Source: Bacillus wiedmannii
GTDB taxonomy: Bacteria; Bacillota; Bacilli; Bacillales; Bacillaceae_G
Reading direction: 5' to 3'
Assembly: GCF_001583695.1 (NCBI RefSeq)
Contig: NZ_LOBC01000015.1
Coordinates: 41,283-105,282 of the forward strand
DNA: 64,000 nt
Each line of letters starts with the position of its first letter. Within the stretch, counting starts at the first letter, position 1. Positions 44,955-54,362 of the stretch are shown one piece after another. Below the pieces are notes generated by a model. That model was not told the DNA's origin, made no database searches, and was given only the letters and a program-made list of their open reading frames with translations. A program made the translations under genes and the position numbers.

Positions 44955-46385
44955 TTGACAAAAGTTAAGGTTAGTTTACGACCCATTGTTCATAACATAA
45001 ATTTACCCACTGTAATAAAAACAGTTATTCTTCCAGGCGAATCGACTGAAAGGCTATTTATCGCAACCCAATTAGGGGAGATTTTCTACATAGGAGACGG
45101 CGTCATAAAAACATTTTTAAATATTCGTCATCTGATAATTACATTAGGCACATCTGAAGAAGGTGTTTCTAGTAGTGGCTATGATGAGCGGGGATTGCTA
45201 GGACTTGCGTTTCATCCACAATTTTATCAAAACGGTTTATTTTATCTTCATTATTCAGTAGCTGGAACCCAAGGTCCAGGTGCGCTTTCTGAACAATTTA
45301 AACCGAATCCTTGTGACCCGAAAACTTTAAACTTAAAGTGGCTAAATAGAGATACTCAATATGATCATATTGATACAATTGAAGAATGGATTTTACAATC
45401 AAACGCTCAACCTCAAAAACGGAGAACATTACTTCATATAAAACGCCCATTTTTTAATCATAATGGAGTAAATACATTAAACTTTTCTCCAGAGACGGGG
45501 AAACTTGTTTTTACAAATGGTGATGGTGGCTCGGGTTATGATCCATTTAATTTAAGCCAAGATGATTTAGAAATAGCAGGTAAAATCATTGAAATCGATG
45601 TAAGCAAAAATATATTTATAAATAATCCTCCAGTAGTTACGCGCTTTAATGAACTTCCTCTATCTATACAAGAAACACTTACAGTAATTGTGAAAGGTGT
45701 TCGTAATATAACCGGCATTTCATTCCAAAGATTTTATAATCAATATATCAAATACGCCGGTAATGTCGGGCAAGATATTGTAGAGTCTATTTTTTCATTT
45801 GTCCAATATAAACCGATACCGGTTACTGAACTTGTTCAAATGCATGTAATGAGATTAACTCCCAATCAAGATGGATTTATTAATTTTGGTTGGAGAGGAT
45901 GGGAAGGAGAATTACCTACTTCTTTTATAAGGCACTGTTCTGAGAATCCTAATTTGGATAAGAGAACAATGGCTTATTATAATGAAACAATAGAAACATC
46001 AGTGAAGCGAATTCAGCCACTAATTAGTTATTTTCATAAAGACCCCAGACCAGATAAGTTTGGAGGAACTTCAGTAACAGGAGTTCAGCCATATATGGGA
46101 ACTGCAATCCCAAATTTAAATGGTAGCGTTGTGTTTACCGACCTTGCTAAGAAAGAAGATTCACGGCCGCCAGTTAAAGGTGTTTTAGCATATGTTAGGG
46201 CAGGTACAGACGGTAAACATACTGACTTTCATGTTATTGAAACCAATTATGATTTCGGTACGCAAGCAGCTTATTATATGAGTTTAGGAACAAATTCGGA
46301 TCAAACCAGGTTATATTTAGGAGTTTATGGTTCTATGAAAGTAACTGACTTTAACAAAGGTACTATTTTTGAAATTGTTCCTTAA
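44955..46385 (+). CDS. Glucose/sorbosone dehydrogenase-like beta-propeller protein
   Basis: Protein of 476 residues related to PQQ-type soluble glucose dehydrogenases and HHIP-like propellers. The family hallmark YDERGLLGLAFHPQFYQNG is present early (about 75-95), NHNGVNTLNFSP and TNGDGGSGYDP follow, and later blades include FGWRGWEGE. The start is a TTG after GGGGTG. No signal peptide is visible, which is unusual because family members are normally exported, and no PQQ genes are nearby. Catalysis is therefore uncertain. It is a single gene. Confidence 0.78.
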   Translation: MTKVKVSLRPIVHNINLPTVIKTVILPGESTERLFIATQLGEIFYIGDGVIKTFLNIRHLIITLGTSEEGVSSSGYDERGLLGLAFHPQFYQNGLFYLHYSVAGTQGPGALSEQFKPNPCDPKTLNLKWLNRDTQYDHIDTIEEWILQSNAQPQKRRTLLHIKRPFFNHNGVNTLNFSPETGKLVFTNGDGGSGYDPFNLSQDDLEIAGKIIEIDVSKNIFINNPPVVTRFNELPLSIQETLTVIVKGVRNITGISFQRFYNQYIKYAGNVGQDIVESIFSFVQYKPIPVTELVQMHVMRLTPNQDGFINFGWRGWEGELPTSFIRHCSENPNLDKRTMAYYNETIETSVKRIQPLISYFHKDPRPDKFGGTSVTGVQPYMGTAIPNLNGSVVFTDLAKKEDSRPPVKGVLAYVRAGTDGKHTDFHVIETNYDFGTQAAYYMSLGTNSDQTRLYLGVYGSMKVTDFNKGTIFEIVP

Positions 46386-46525
46386 TATGATATAAATTCT
46401 CTGATTCATTCTTTTTACAATTGTCTAATGTATAGTGATTGATTTCTAGAGGAGGATACAAATAAACAATAAGTGTATGAATAAAATAGAAAAGTGATGA
46501 ATTAGGTATCTTTAGGGGGATTTTG

Positions 46526-47098
46526 ATGAATCGGTTTGTACGTTATTGGTGTCAACTTATGATAGAGAATGATGCGAACTTTGTTCATAAAAGAAAATTG
46601 TTCCTAGCAAATAAGTTAGTCATTACAGCTTTAATGAGTGCTTTGGCCACTATGTTTCAAGCGGCGGGAAACTTAATTCCTGGTATAGGATTATTCATTA
46701 GTCCTTTTGCGACATTACCAATTTTTTTGGCTATTTGCTACTCTATTCGTGAGGGAGTACTTTCTTATATTCTTACTATTCTCCTATTATTTATTATTGA
46801 GCCAAGTGAACTAATTGTATTTCCCTTTACTACAGGCTTATTAGGTATAGCCTTAGGACTTTCCTTTATACAATTCAAGAGGAGAATTTGGGTAATTTCC
46901 TTTTCTGTGATTTGTCTACTTATAGGAATTATGATTGTTCTAGATATTTTCCGTTTTCCAGTACTTGGTCCTACTATTCATACAACTATGGATATAAAAA
47001 TTATTTTATCAATATTTATACTAAGCTTTCTATACTGCTGGATCTATGCAGGGCTTTGTAGAATATTGTTGAATAGAGTATATAAAGTATGGTTCTAA
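46526..47098 (+). CDS. Six-helix membrane protein, possibly an ECF S-component-like transporter
   Basis: Integral membrane protein of 190 residues with about six hydrophobic helices. The stretch LVITALMSALATMFQAAG, followed by SPFATLPIFLAICYSIREG and a proline-rich loop, resembles substrate-binding S components of ECF vitamin transporters. There is no ECF ATPase or T component nearby, and the match is by layout only. The ATG at 46526 follows TTAGGGGGA. It is followed 27 bases later by an acetyltransferase gene, and the two may be co-transcribed. Confidence 0.6.
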   Translation: MNRFVRYWCQLMIENDANFVHKRKLFLANKLVITALMSALATMFQAAGNLIPGIGLFISPFATLPIFLAICYSIREGVLSYILTILLLFIIEPSELIVFPFTTGLLGIALGLSFIQFKRRIWVISFSVICLLIGIMIVLDIFRFPVLGPTIHTTMDIKIILSIFILSFLYCWIYAGLCRILLNRVYKVWF

Positions 47099-47125
47099 CA
47101 ACTGCATAGAATGGAGATTTAAATC

Positions 47126-47689
47126 ATGTATAACATTGAAATTAGAAGACCTAATTCGGATGATTTAGAGGAACTTCACTTGTTTTTCCATATAGTTATA
47201 ACGAATGTATATAAAGACGAAGGATTATCACAATTATCGGATGACATAGAAAATGAAATTAACATGAAAAAGCAATATTTGAAAACAGATTTTGATAGTA
47301 ATGGAGAAAAACGTTACTTTTTATTAGCAATTGATACAAATAACGATAAAATCATTGGAACAATTGAAATTGGTTCAGCAAGTACGTTGATTAATAGTTG
47401 TACAGGCGGTGTACTTAAGGATTTGTATGAAATAGGAACTGTATTTATACTTCCGGAGTATCAAAGAAAGGGTATAGGGAGTTTACTACTAAACACAATG
47501 TTTCTTACGCTACTTAGCAGGGGAATAACAGAATACTGTTTAGATAGTGGCTACAAAAAAGCGCAAAGTATATGGACGAAGAAGTTTGGAGAGCCTAGTT
47601 ATGTACTGAAGGATTATTGGGGAGAATCAAGTGATCATATGATTTGGAAGAAGAGTTTACATGATACTCCTATAATATTTGAATTATAA
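47126..47689 (+). CDS. GNAT-family N-acetyltransferase
   Basis: Acetyltransferase of 187 residues. The N-terminal strand is IEIRRPNSDDLEELH, and the acetyl-CoA-binding motif A is VFILPEYQRKGIGSLLLNTMF (Q/R-x-x-G-x-G/A form). The region about 65-100 contains a sheet with KIIGTIEIGSA. The acceptor substrate is not predictable. A TGGAGAT site precedes the ATG. It lies between the membrane-protein gene and the GIY-YIG gene. Confidence 0.85.
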   Translation: MYNIEIRRPNSDDLEELHLFFHIVITNVYKDEGLSQLSDDIENEINMKKQYLKTDFDSNGEKRYFLLAIDTNNDKIIGTIEIGSASTLINSCTGGVLKDLYEIGTVFILPEYQRKGIGSLLLNTMFLTLLSRGITEYCLDSGYKKAQSIWTKKFGEPSYVLKDYWGESSDHMIWKKSLHDTPIIFEL

Positions 47690-47766
47690 AATGAAATATG
47701 CCTCTGAACGTAGCTTTTCTTACGTATGTATGCTATTATTTATCTTTATAATAAAAGAGGACGTGA

Positions 47767-48147
47767 ATGAACTTGATTAAAATTAATATTCCTGAAGCTG
47801 ATGTTTCAATTACTGAACGTAAACAAGTTATTAAAGGAGACGAGCCAATAATTACTCCAATTAATGGATTTATCGATTTCCACTTGTTCCCTAGAGATAA
47901 AGGCGGCATTTTTATGTTTTACAATATTAATGACGAACTTCTTTTCGTAGGTAAAGCTCGTAAAATTAGACAACGTATTAAGAAGCATTTTGAAGACAAT
48001 GTTTCACCAATTAAAAATCACCGTGATGAAGTATACCGCATCGATGCATGTATCGTAGAAGATCCAACAGAAAGAGAAATTTACGAAACTTACATTATTA
48101 ATGAATATAAAGCAAAATATAACGTTGATAAAGTATTCTATAAATAA
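47767..48147 (+). CDS. GIY-YIG-domain protein
   Basis: Protein of 126 residues with a single GIY-YIG-type nuclease fold. GIFMFYN replaces the canonical GIY, LLFVGKARKIRQRIKKHF carries the YIG-like segment (FVG) and the catalytic Arg region, and EREIYETYIINEYKAKYN ends with the conserved Glu and Asn. Stand-alone proteins of this kind in Bacillus have no settled role; a DNA-repair or recombination link is possible. AAAGAGG precedes the ATG. A terminator follows. Confidence 0.8.
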   Translation: MNLIKINIPEADVSITERKQVIKGDEPIITPINGFIDFHLFPRDKGGIFMFYNINDELLFVGKARKIRQRIKKHFEDNVSPIKNHRDEVYRIDACIVEDPTEREIYETYIINEYKAKYNVDKVFYK

Positions 48148-48152
48148 GTAAT

Positions 48153-48192
48153 AAAAAAACAATCCTAGCGCATATACTGGGATTGTTTTTTT
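48153..48192. terminator. Terminator between convergent genes
   Basis: A 16-bp stem with one wobble (48153-48168 with 48177-48192), A-rich and T-rich at its base, so it works for both the GIY-YIG gene and the small membrane gene. Confidence 0.88.
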
Positions 48193-48200
48193 ATTTAAAT

Positions 48201-48407
48201 TTAGTCCTCATATTTTTCTCCTTTTTTTAAATGATTAGCAACAAGAAAACAGTATACACCTATACATATAAGTACAATTCCAACAGTTTTATGTTTTCCC
48301 TCAAAGAAAGGAATATCAGAAATAACATTTGTCATACATAACCCTATAAACACAAGGATAGGTCCTGCCCACAGTAGTACATTGCCGAATTTCGTATGTT
48401 GCCACAT
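48201..48407 (-). CDS. Small two-helix membrane protein
   Basis: Protein of 68 residues with two hydrophobic segments (about 8-28 and 41-58) and a charged tail (KKGEKYED). AAGGAGGG precedes the ATG on the minus strand, and a terminator lies just beyond the stop. The function is unknown. Confidence 0.7.
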   Translation of the reverse strand: MWQHTKFGNVLLWAGPILVFIGLCMTNVISDIPFFEGKHKTVGIVLICIGVYCFLVANHLKKGEKYED

Positions 48408-48539
48408 AGTAACCCTCCTTACCTCTTTTTACATATATATCTATAAAATAAAAGTAAATTCATAGAGAAATATAGTTTTTTTCATATCGAAAATTTAACC
48501 TTCATATATTGGTACAAGCAAACGAGAAAGGGGACCATC

Positions 48540-49319
48540 ATGAATTGGTTAGAAGCTTTTATATTAGGGATCATACAAGGTTTAACAGAGTTTTTACCGA
48601 TAAGTAGTACGGGTCATCTTTATTTAGGAAGGCATTTGTTTCAATTAGATGAAGCAGGATTGTTTTTAGATACGATGCTGCACATTGGAACTTTGCTTGC
48701 AGTGTTTATTTATTACAAAAAAGAATTTATATATTTAATTAAAAATCCATTTTCAAAACTAATGCTACTACTTATTGTCGGGACGATACCCGCAGTTGTA
48801 ATCGGATTGTTATTTAAAGACTTTTTTGAGGATATTTCAAAAACAGGTATTACGATTGGTTGGGAGTTTTTAGTGACAGGATTCTTTCTCTACATGGCAG
48901 ATAAACAAAAGAATGGTCGTAAGAAAATGGACGACATTACATATAAAGACGCATTTATCATCGGTTCATTTCAAGCGGCTGCTATTTTTCCGGCAATTTC
49001 TCGTTCTGGTATGACAATCGTCGCTGCATTATGGAGGAAATTAGACCGCGAAACTGCTGCTTACTTTTCTTTTTTATTATCAACTCCAGCCATTGTCGGA
49101 GCTATTATTTTGCAATTAGCAGATGTTTTTCAAGAGAAAGCAGAATCTATTTCTAGTACATCTTTAATTGTCGGAACGTTATCAGCAGCGTTTTTCGGTT
49201 ATATAGCCGTTTCATGGATGATTCAATATTTAAAACGTCACTCCTTAAAAGTATTTGCGTATTACGTATGGGGATTAGGCATTTTAATTTTAACGTTGCA
49301 ATTTACTCATGTGTTTTAA
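48540..49319 (+). CDS. uppP: Undecaprenyl-diphosphatase UppP
   Basis: Integral membrane enzyme of 259 residues with about eight helices (UppP/BacA family). The catalytic segments are QGLTEFLPISSTGHL (about 14-28) and FPAISRSGMTIVAAL (about 145-160), with the Glu and Arg residues required for activity. It hydrolyses undecaprenyl pyrophosphate to the monophosphate, providing carrier lipid for wall synthesis and bacitracin tolerance. AAAGGGG precedes the ATG. A second enzyme for the same step, of the PAP2 family, lies at 29861. Confidence 0.93.
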   Translation: MNWLEAFILGIIQGLTEFLPISSTGHLYLGRHLFQLDEAGLFLDTMLHIGTLLAVFIYYKKEFIYLIKNPFSKLMLLLIVGTIPAVVIGLLFKDFFEDISKTGITIGWEFLVTGFFLYMADKQKNGRKKMDDITYKDAFIIGSFQAAAIFPAISRSGMTIVAALWRKLDRETAAYFSFLLSTPAIVGAIILQLADVFQEKAESISSTSLIVGTLSAAFFGYIAVSWMIQYLKRHSLKVFAYYVWGLGILILTLQFTHVF

Positions 49320-49337
49320 TGTAGTAACTATTCGTTT

Positions 49338-49375
49338 AGATCCTGTTTCATTCATATAAGGCAGGGTCTTTTTTC
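49338..49375 (+). terminator. Terminator of uppP
   Basis: An 8-bp stem with one G-T pair (AGATCCTG at 49338-49345 with CAGGGTCT at 49362-49369), followed by six T. Confidence 0.75.
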
Positions 49376-49390
49376 ATTAAGGGGGAAAAT

Positions 49391-50713
49391 ATGTTTAATA
49401 AGGCTATCGTTATTGGCGGGAGTATAGCAGGAAAACTCGCAGCAAAAGCATTATCCACTACCTTTAAAGAAGTAATCATTATAGAATCTGGTGAAAGATG
49501 GGATGGAAAGTCTTCGAGAAAAAGAGTCCCACAAAGTAATCATCCTCATGTGTTATTAAAAGGTGGAGAAAAAGCGATTGAGGAATTGTTTCCTAATATC
49601 ACTAATGAATTAATCGAAGCAGGTAGTATCGTAAATAACTTTACTCGTGATATAAAATGGCATCAATTTGGTTTATGGAAACAGCAATTCATAGGAAAAG
49701 TACATATGATTCAACAAAGTAGGTTTTTGCTTGAATGGCATATTCAAAAACGAATTGATGATATTTCAAATGTTACCACTAAATTTGGAACATTAGTTGA
49801 TGGGTTATTAGTAGATGGAAAGTTTAACAAAGTATGTGGAGTAAAAGCTAAATGTTTAGAGGCGGGCACACAAGAAGAAATTCAAGCAGATATTGTTGTT
49901 GATGCAAGCGGATTTGGTTCAAAAAGTATAGCGTGGTTACGTGAATACAATATTGAAGTGCAAGAAGAGAAAGTGCGCATTGATTTGTTTTACACAACTA
50001 GAATGTTTAAACTCAATGAAAATGAGAAATTAGACTGCTGTAATATGCTAATGTCTCCAAGTTTCCCTGACAATCCGTATGGTGTTCTTATTCAAACGAT
50101 TGAGGATAATCGCTATTTTGTTACTTTCAGCGGATATGCAAATGAGAAAGCACCGCAAACAGATGATGAGTTTTATGATTTTGCTGAAAACCTATCAATT
50201 TCTAATGTGACAGATTTTCTAAATAAAGCTGAGGCAATTTCAAATATCAAAACGTACAAAATTCCTTATCAAGTACGTCGGCGATTTGATTTAGTTAATC
50301 ATTTACCAGAAGGGTTGTTAGTAGTTGGGGATGCACATTGTCGTTTTGACCCTGTTTTCGGGCAAGGTGTTTCAGTTGCTGCTATGGAAGCTCACCAATT
50401 GCAGTTACTTTTACAAAGGAGACAAAAGTTTGATAAAGCATTTACACAGCAATTTTATAAAAAGACCTCTAATATTATACAAACTCCTTGGGAAATGACT
50501 ATAACGGAAATATCACGTCATCCGCAGCTAAAAAGAGAATTAACGATAAAGCAAAAAATTCAGCTTTGGTATACGAAACAAATCTATCAACTATCTGCAA
50601 GTGACTCTGACGTTTATATTCGATTAGTAAGAGTGATGAATTTAATTCGTAGTCCATTTCACCTATTTCATCCGAAAGTGCTACTTGCTGTTTTACTGAA
50701 GCGAAAGAAATAG
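49391..50713 (+). CDS. FAD-dependent monooxygenase/reductase-like protein
   Basis: Flavoprotein of 440 residues in the geranylgeranyl-reductase/PHBH-type group. The N-terminal FAD loop is IGGSIAGKLAAKAL, SGERWDGKSSRKRVPQSNHPHVLLKGG follows, DASGFGSKS lies mid-protein, and GDAHCRFDPVFGQGVS (about 310-325) is the second FAD motif. The substrate is unknown. AAGGGGG precedes the ATG with short spacing. It lies after the uppP terminator and before an acetyltransferase gene; nothing in the context gives a pathway. Confidence 0.82.
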   Translation: MFNKAIVIGGSIAGKLAAKALSTTFKEVIIIESGERWDGKSSRKRVPQSNHPHVLLKGGEKAIEELFPNITNELIEAGSIVNNFTRDIKWHQFGLWKQQFIGKVHMIQQSRFLLEWHIQKRIDDISNVTTKFGTLVDGLLVDGKFNKVCGVKAKCLEAGTQEEIQADIVVDASGFGSKSIAWLREYNIEVQEEKVRIDLFYTTRMFKLNENEKLDCCNMLMSPSFPDNPYGVLIQTIEDNRYFVTFSGYANEKAPQTDDEFYDFAENLSISNVTDFLNKAEAISNIKTYKIPYQVRRRFDLVNHLPEGLLVVGDAHCRFDPVFGQGVSVAAMEAHQLQLLLQRRQKFDKAFTQQFYKKTSNIIQTPWEMTITEISRHPQLKRELTIKQKIQLWYTKQIYQLSASDSDVYIRLVRVMNLIRSPFHLFHPKVLLAVLLKRKK

Positions 50714-50776
50714 CAGGAGATGAATCGATTGAAAAAGAATATATAACAGTTAGTAGATATAGAGGGAGTAATCGAG

Positions 50777-51304
50777 ATGAAAATATACATAGAACAATTA
50801 AAGAAACACGATGCGAAGGATTTATTTACGTTTGAACTTACGAATAAGTCTTTTTTTGAAACAATGGTGCCAAATCGTGGCTCACAATATTACGATTTTG
50901 AATATTTTCAAAAACTACTAGACGATTTATTATTAGAACAGGCGGATGGAGATTCTTATTTTTATTTAATTCGTAATGAAGAAAAAGAAATTGTAGGACG
51001 AATAAATTTAGTAGATATAGATACGGAATTTCGAAGCAGTTCGTTAGGCTATCGAGTCGGAGAAAAGTTTACTAAAAAAGGAGTTGCAACAGCAGCTGTA
51101 AAATTAGTTTTGGACGTAGCGCAAAATAATAAAATTAATGAGATTCATGCTAAAACAACTACTAATAATCTCGCATCACAAAGTGTATTAGAAAAAAGCG
51201 GGTTTTCTTCTTATCAAGACGAAGCAGATATAAATTCTGTAGAATTAAACGGGGAACATGTGAAGTTTGTGCATTATATATGGAGAAATACTTCGCGCTT
51301 ATAA
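50777..51304 (+). CDS. GNAT acetyltransferase, RimJ/RimL-like
   Basis: Protein of 175 residues of the RimJ/RimL N-acetyltransferase type. [17 protein letters not shown] is the family strand, [22 protein letters not shown] is the acetyl-CoA motif, and [18 protein letters not shown]-like text ([16 protein letters not shown]) is the usual RimJ C-terminal signature. Targets can be ribosomal proteins, other proteins or small amines. GAGGGAG precedes the ATG. It is followed 16 bases later by the yfiT gene, and together with the next GNAT gene the three probably form one unit. Confidence 0.87.
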   Translation: MKIYIEQLKKHDAKDLFTFELTNKSFFETMVPNRGSQYYDFEYFQKLLDDLLLEQADGDSYFYLIRNEEKEIVGRINLVDIDTEFRSSSLGYRVGEKFTKKGVATAAVKLVLDVAQNNKINEIHAKTTTNNLASQSVLEKSGFSSYQDEADINSVELNGEHVKFVHYIWRNTSRL

Positions 51305-51320
51305 TAAGGGGGACTTATAC

Positions 51321-51842
51321 ATGAATGATTTACGTTATCCAATTGGGCAATTTACATACAAACGTCCTATAACTGAAGAAATGATTGATACATGGATTCA
51401 AGAAATTGAAGATTTACCTAATGAACTAGCAAAAGCAATTAAAGATTTAGATCAGAAGCAGTTAGACACACCGTATCGAGTTGGTGGATGGACGGTTCGT
51501 CAAGTAGTTCATCACGTTGTTGATAGCCATATGAATAGCTACATACGCTTTAAATTAGCACTAACAGAAAAGAATCCTACTATTAAACCATATAAAGAAG
51601 AGAAGTGGGCAGAACTACCTGATTCTAAATTACCAGTAGATGTTTCACTAGTAATGTTAGATTCATTACATAAAAGATGGGTTAACCTTTTATATTCTCT
51701 AGAAATTGAAGATCTAGAAAAGACATTTAATCACCCTGAAACTGGTGAAACAAAACTTGCTGCTGCAATTGGACTATATGCATGGCACGGACGTCATCAT
51801 ACAGCTCATATAAATTCATTAAGAAAGCGACTAAATTGGTAA
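51321..51842 (+). CDS. yfiT: YfiT-family bacillithiol transferase/metal hydrolase
   Basis: Cytosolic protein of 173 residues of the DinB/YfiT superfamily, very close to Bacillus Yfi[10 protein letters not shown] and [18 protein letters not shown] (first metal His) are typical, and [15 protein letters not shown] carries the C-terminal His ligands. YfiT and relatives such as BstA are metal-dependent and are thought to conjugate bacillithiol to electrophiles. The ATG at 51321 follows AAGGGGGA; a longer frame would overlap the previous gene. The next acetyltransferase gene starts one base after its stop. Confidence 0.88.
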   Translation: MNDLRYPIGQFTYKRPITEEMIDTWIQEIEDLPNELAKAIKDLDQKQLDTPYRVGGWTVRQVVHHVVDSHMNSYIRFKLALTEKNPTIKPYKEEKWAELPDSKLPVDVSLVMLDSLHKRWVNLLYSLEIEDLEKTFNHPETGETKLAAAIGLYAWHGRHHTAHINSLRKRLNW

Positions 51843-51843
51843 C

Positions 51844-52317
51844 ATGGATATTACATTAGAGAAGGCAACAGAAATTGATGCAGCAGTTTTATTTCAAATG
51901 CAAATAGACTCATTTCGCCCTTTATTAAATAAATATAAAGACTATGAAACAAATCCAGCAAATGAATCTATTGAAAAAACTATTTTAAGGATAAATAATC
52001 CGAGTAACAACTTTTATAAGATGATAATTGATTCGAAACTTGTTGGAGCGATTTGTATATCCCAAAAAGAAAGACCTTATAAATTTTGGATCAGTCCAAT
52101 GTTTATTCATCCAAACTATCAAGGGAAAGGAATCGCTCAAAAGGTACTTATTTTAATTGAAAAGATGTTTCCAAAAGCACGGAGCTTTGAACTTGCTACG
52201 ATTTTAGAAGAAGAAAGAAATTGTTTTCTATACGAAAAGATGGGGTATAAAAGAACAGAAGTAATAAAGAAATTAAATGATAAAACTACACTTATTTATT
52301 ACAAAAAAGAAAGGTAA
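51844..52317 (+). CDS. GNAT-family N-acetyltransferase
   Basis: Acetyltransferase of 157 residues. DITLEKATEIDAAVLFQMQ starts the fold, and the acetyl-CoA motif is MFIHPNYQGKGIAQKVLI (QGKGIA). The C-terminal strand contains FLYEKMGYKRTE. The acceptor is unknown. It begins one base after the yfiT stop and lacks a strong ribosome binding site, so it is probably translated by coupling. Its end overlaps a terminator at 52310. Confidence 0.86.
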   Translation: MDITLEKATEIDAAVLFQMQIDSFRPLLNKYKDYETNPANESIEKTILRINNPSNNFYKMIIDSKLVGAICISQKERPYKFWISPMFIHPNYQGKGIAQKVLILIEKMFPKARSFELATILEEERNCFLYEKMGYKRTEVIKKLNDKTTLIYYKKER

Positions 52318-52345
52318 AGCATTTGAAATACGCTTTACCTTTTTA
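52310..52345 (+). terminator. Terminator of the GNAT-yfiT-GNAT unit
   Basis: An 11-bp stem AAAGGTAAAGC/GCTTTACCTTT (52310-52320 and 52332-52342) overlaps the TAA stop and ends in a T run. Confidence 0.83.
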
Positions 52346-52438
52346 TGTTATTTTAGATTAAATATACAAAAACAATGCATATTCTTCCAAAATACTCGGG
52401 TTAGTAATTTTGATGATGAATAAACATACGGAAAGGCG

Positions 52439-52816
52439 TTATTTCGTCGTATATGTTACTAACGCTTTTTGAATGCTTAAAACACTATCGTCACCTTTAA
52501 ATTCCTTCGTAATTGGCGTACTCAAACTAGATACCCAAATTTTAAGCTCAGCATCTAAATCAAAATGCCCAGCTGTTTCAATGCTAAATTGTGTAATACT
52601 TTTATAAGGAATAGAATGATACTCTGTTTTTTTACCTGATATCCCTTGTTTATCTACTAAAATAAGACGACGATTTGTAAATACGATTAAATCACGAATT
52701 AATTTATAAGCGTGTTCAACTTTCTCATCGTCTAACATAATCTTCTCTAAATCACGTTCTACACTTTCTGTACTCGCATTTGATGCATTTCCTAAAATAC
52801 CGCTAAATAAACCCAT
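52439..52816 (-). CDS. Bacterial PH-domain protein
   Basis: Protein of 125 residues, essentially one bacterial pleckstrin-homology domain (about 20-120). Features are EKVEHAYKLIRDLIVFTNRRLILVDKQG and SIPYKSITQFSIETAGHFD, then ELKIWVSS. These domains form oligomers in Firmicutes, but their role is unclear. GGAGGAGG lies 8 bases before the ATG at 52816; the ATG at 52834 is part of that site. It stands alone. Confidence 0.88.
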   Translation of the reverse strand: MGLFSGILGNASNASTESVERDLEKIMLDDEKVEHAYKLIRDLIVFTNRRLILVDKQGISGKKTEYHSIPYKSITQFSIETAGHFDLDAELKIWVSSLSTPITKEFKGDDSVLSIQKALVTYTTK

Positions 52817-52995
52817 AGGAAATTCCTCCTCCATTATTTGTGGATTTTGTTACTTATATTGTACCATGCTACTCGCTATGAAGTTATGATATTACATTAG
52901 TAGTTTCTGGCTATTGTTGCAATTCATTTATATAATCTCATCTTAATATCTTATGCTAATATGTAAGTAAGAAAAAAGAAGCAGAGGGATATAGT

Positions 52996-53847
52996 ATGAA
53001 AAATATCGGTTTAGTATTAGAGGGCGGAGGAATGAAAGGTCTATATACTGCAGGAGTACTCGAATATTTTATGGAAAAGAACTTATTCTTTCCGTATGTA
53101 GTTGGCGTATCCGCTGGTGCATGTATGGGCGCAACTTATTTATCACGTCAAAAAGGAAGGAATAAAAAAGTAAATACAGAGCTAGTGTCAGATCACCGAT
53201 ATATATCTTATCGAAATTTGATTCGAAAACGTGAATTATTCGGGATGGACTTTTTATTTGATGAAGTCCCTAATAAAATTGTTCCATTTGATTTTCAAAC
53301 TTTCTTAAATTCCAATGAGCAATTTGTCATAGGAACGACTGATTGTGATTCAGGAAAAGCAGTTTATTACAATAAAACAGAACATGGAAATGATATTTTA
53401 AAAATCATTCGCGCATCAAGTTCTGTCCCATTTATAGCGCCTGCTGTAGAATATGATAATCGAAAATTGTTAGATGGAGGGATTATAGATCCTATACCGG
53501 TTCTAAAAGCACAAACTGATGGTTATCAAAAGAACGTCGTGATTATGACAAAGCCAGAAGGATATGAGAAACAGCGAAATAAATTTTCTGGTCTGGCTAA
53601 AAATTTATATAGGAAATATCCGAATATCGCAGAATCTTTAGTAGAACATTATCGTTTTTATAATGAGACGATATCCTATATGAATCAAATGGAACAAAAA
53701 GATAACTTTTATGTCATTCAGCCTAGCGTACAACTTCCTATAAGCGGAATAGAAAGAAATAAAGAAAAACTCGTTAATTTATATAATCTTGGCTATACAG
53801 ATGCTCAATATCATTATGAAAGCTTATTAAATTGGATAGAGAAATAA
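52996..53847 (+). CDS. Patatin-like phospholipase
   Basis: Lipid acyl hydrolase of 283 residues with the patatin Ser-Asp dyad: the oxyanion loop GLVLEGGGMKGLYTAGVL, nucleophile S39 in GVSAG and D160 in DGGI. The following helical region (about 180-260) is typical of the bacterial RssA/YlbK/YjjU group; YjjU-like SRQKGRN after the Ser motif fits. It acts on the cytosolic face on phospholipids or related esters. AGAGGGAT precedes the ATG. It is followed 12 bases later by an uncharacterised gene, perhaps co-transcribed. Confidence 0.88.
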   Translation: MKNIGLVLEGGGMKGLYTAGVLEYFMEKNLFFPYVVGVSAGACMGATYLSRQKGRNKKVNTELVSDHRYISYRNLIRKRELFGMDFLFDEVPNKIVPFDFQTFLNSNEQFVIGTTDCDSGKAVYYNKTEHGNDILKIIRASSSVPFIAPAVEYDNRKLLDGGIIDPIPVLKAQTDGYQKNVVIMTKPEGYEKQRNKFSGLAKNLYRKYPNIAESLVEHYRFYNETISYMNQMEQKDNFYVIQPSVQLPISGIERNKEKLVNLYNLGYTDAQYHYESLLNWIEK

Positions 53848-53859
53848 AGGGGTGGAAAG

Positions 53860-54231
53860 TTGAAGTTAGGAAAACGAATTATTTTTAAGGAATTGCAGAA
53901 AATGCATAGTCCACTGTACAAACCATTTCCGAGTTGTGACATTCGAAAAGTACGAAAAGATTTTAATAATATGTTTACAGAAGATGATTGTATAAGCACT
54001 GATTTAAATTGTTATTGGATGCATACAGCAGGTACTTTAAGTTACGTACTTAATAACAACGAAAAGGAGATTGTGTTTGATCAAATAAAGTGGCTAAGGA
54101 AATCATTTTATGAATGGTTTCCACAATATCGTTTTATAGAAACAGAAATTGTGAAGTATCCCATTTTATATAGAGATTTCATGAATTATGAGAAGGCCCG
54201 AAAACTATTACTATATTATCTTACTGAATAA
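53860..54231 (+). CDS. Hypothetical protein downstream of the patatin gene
   Basis: Protein of 123 residues with a TTG start after AAGGGGTGG. Visible text is basic and aromatic: ELQKMHSPLYKPFPSCDIRK, then DDCISTDLNCYWMHTAGTLSYV, then YEWFPQYRFIE. It looks somewhat like small Bacillus YxiJ-type proteins, but this is not certain. No membrane segment or signal is visible. It follows the patatin gene by 12 bases and ends just before a weak terminator (54241-54270). Confidence 0.7.
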   Translation: MKLGKRIIFKELQKMHSPLYKPFPSCDIRKVRKDFNNMFTEDDCISTDLNCYWMHTAGTLSYVLNNNEKEIVFDQIKWLRKSFYEWFPQYRFIETEIVKYPILYRDFMNYEKARKLLLYYLTE

Positions 54232-54240
54232 AAATAAAAA

Positions 54241-54270
54241 CGTACAAATTATGCTACTTGTACTTTTTTT
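54241..54270 (+). terminator. Weak terminator after the hypothetical gene
   Basis: A 6-bp stem GTACAA/TTGTAC around an ATTATGCTAC loop is followed by seven T. Confidence 0.55.
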
Positions 54271-54362
54271 GTTCATAAAAAATACAATTTTAATACCTTG
54301 TTTAAATAGGGATTCTAATACGAAGAAAGAAGTACATATAGAATGATGTAAGGGAGGGAGAG

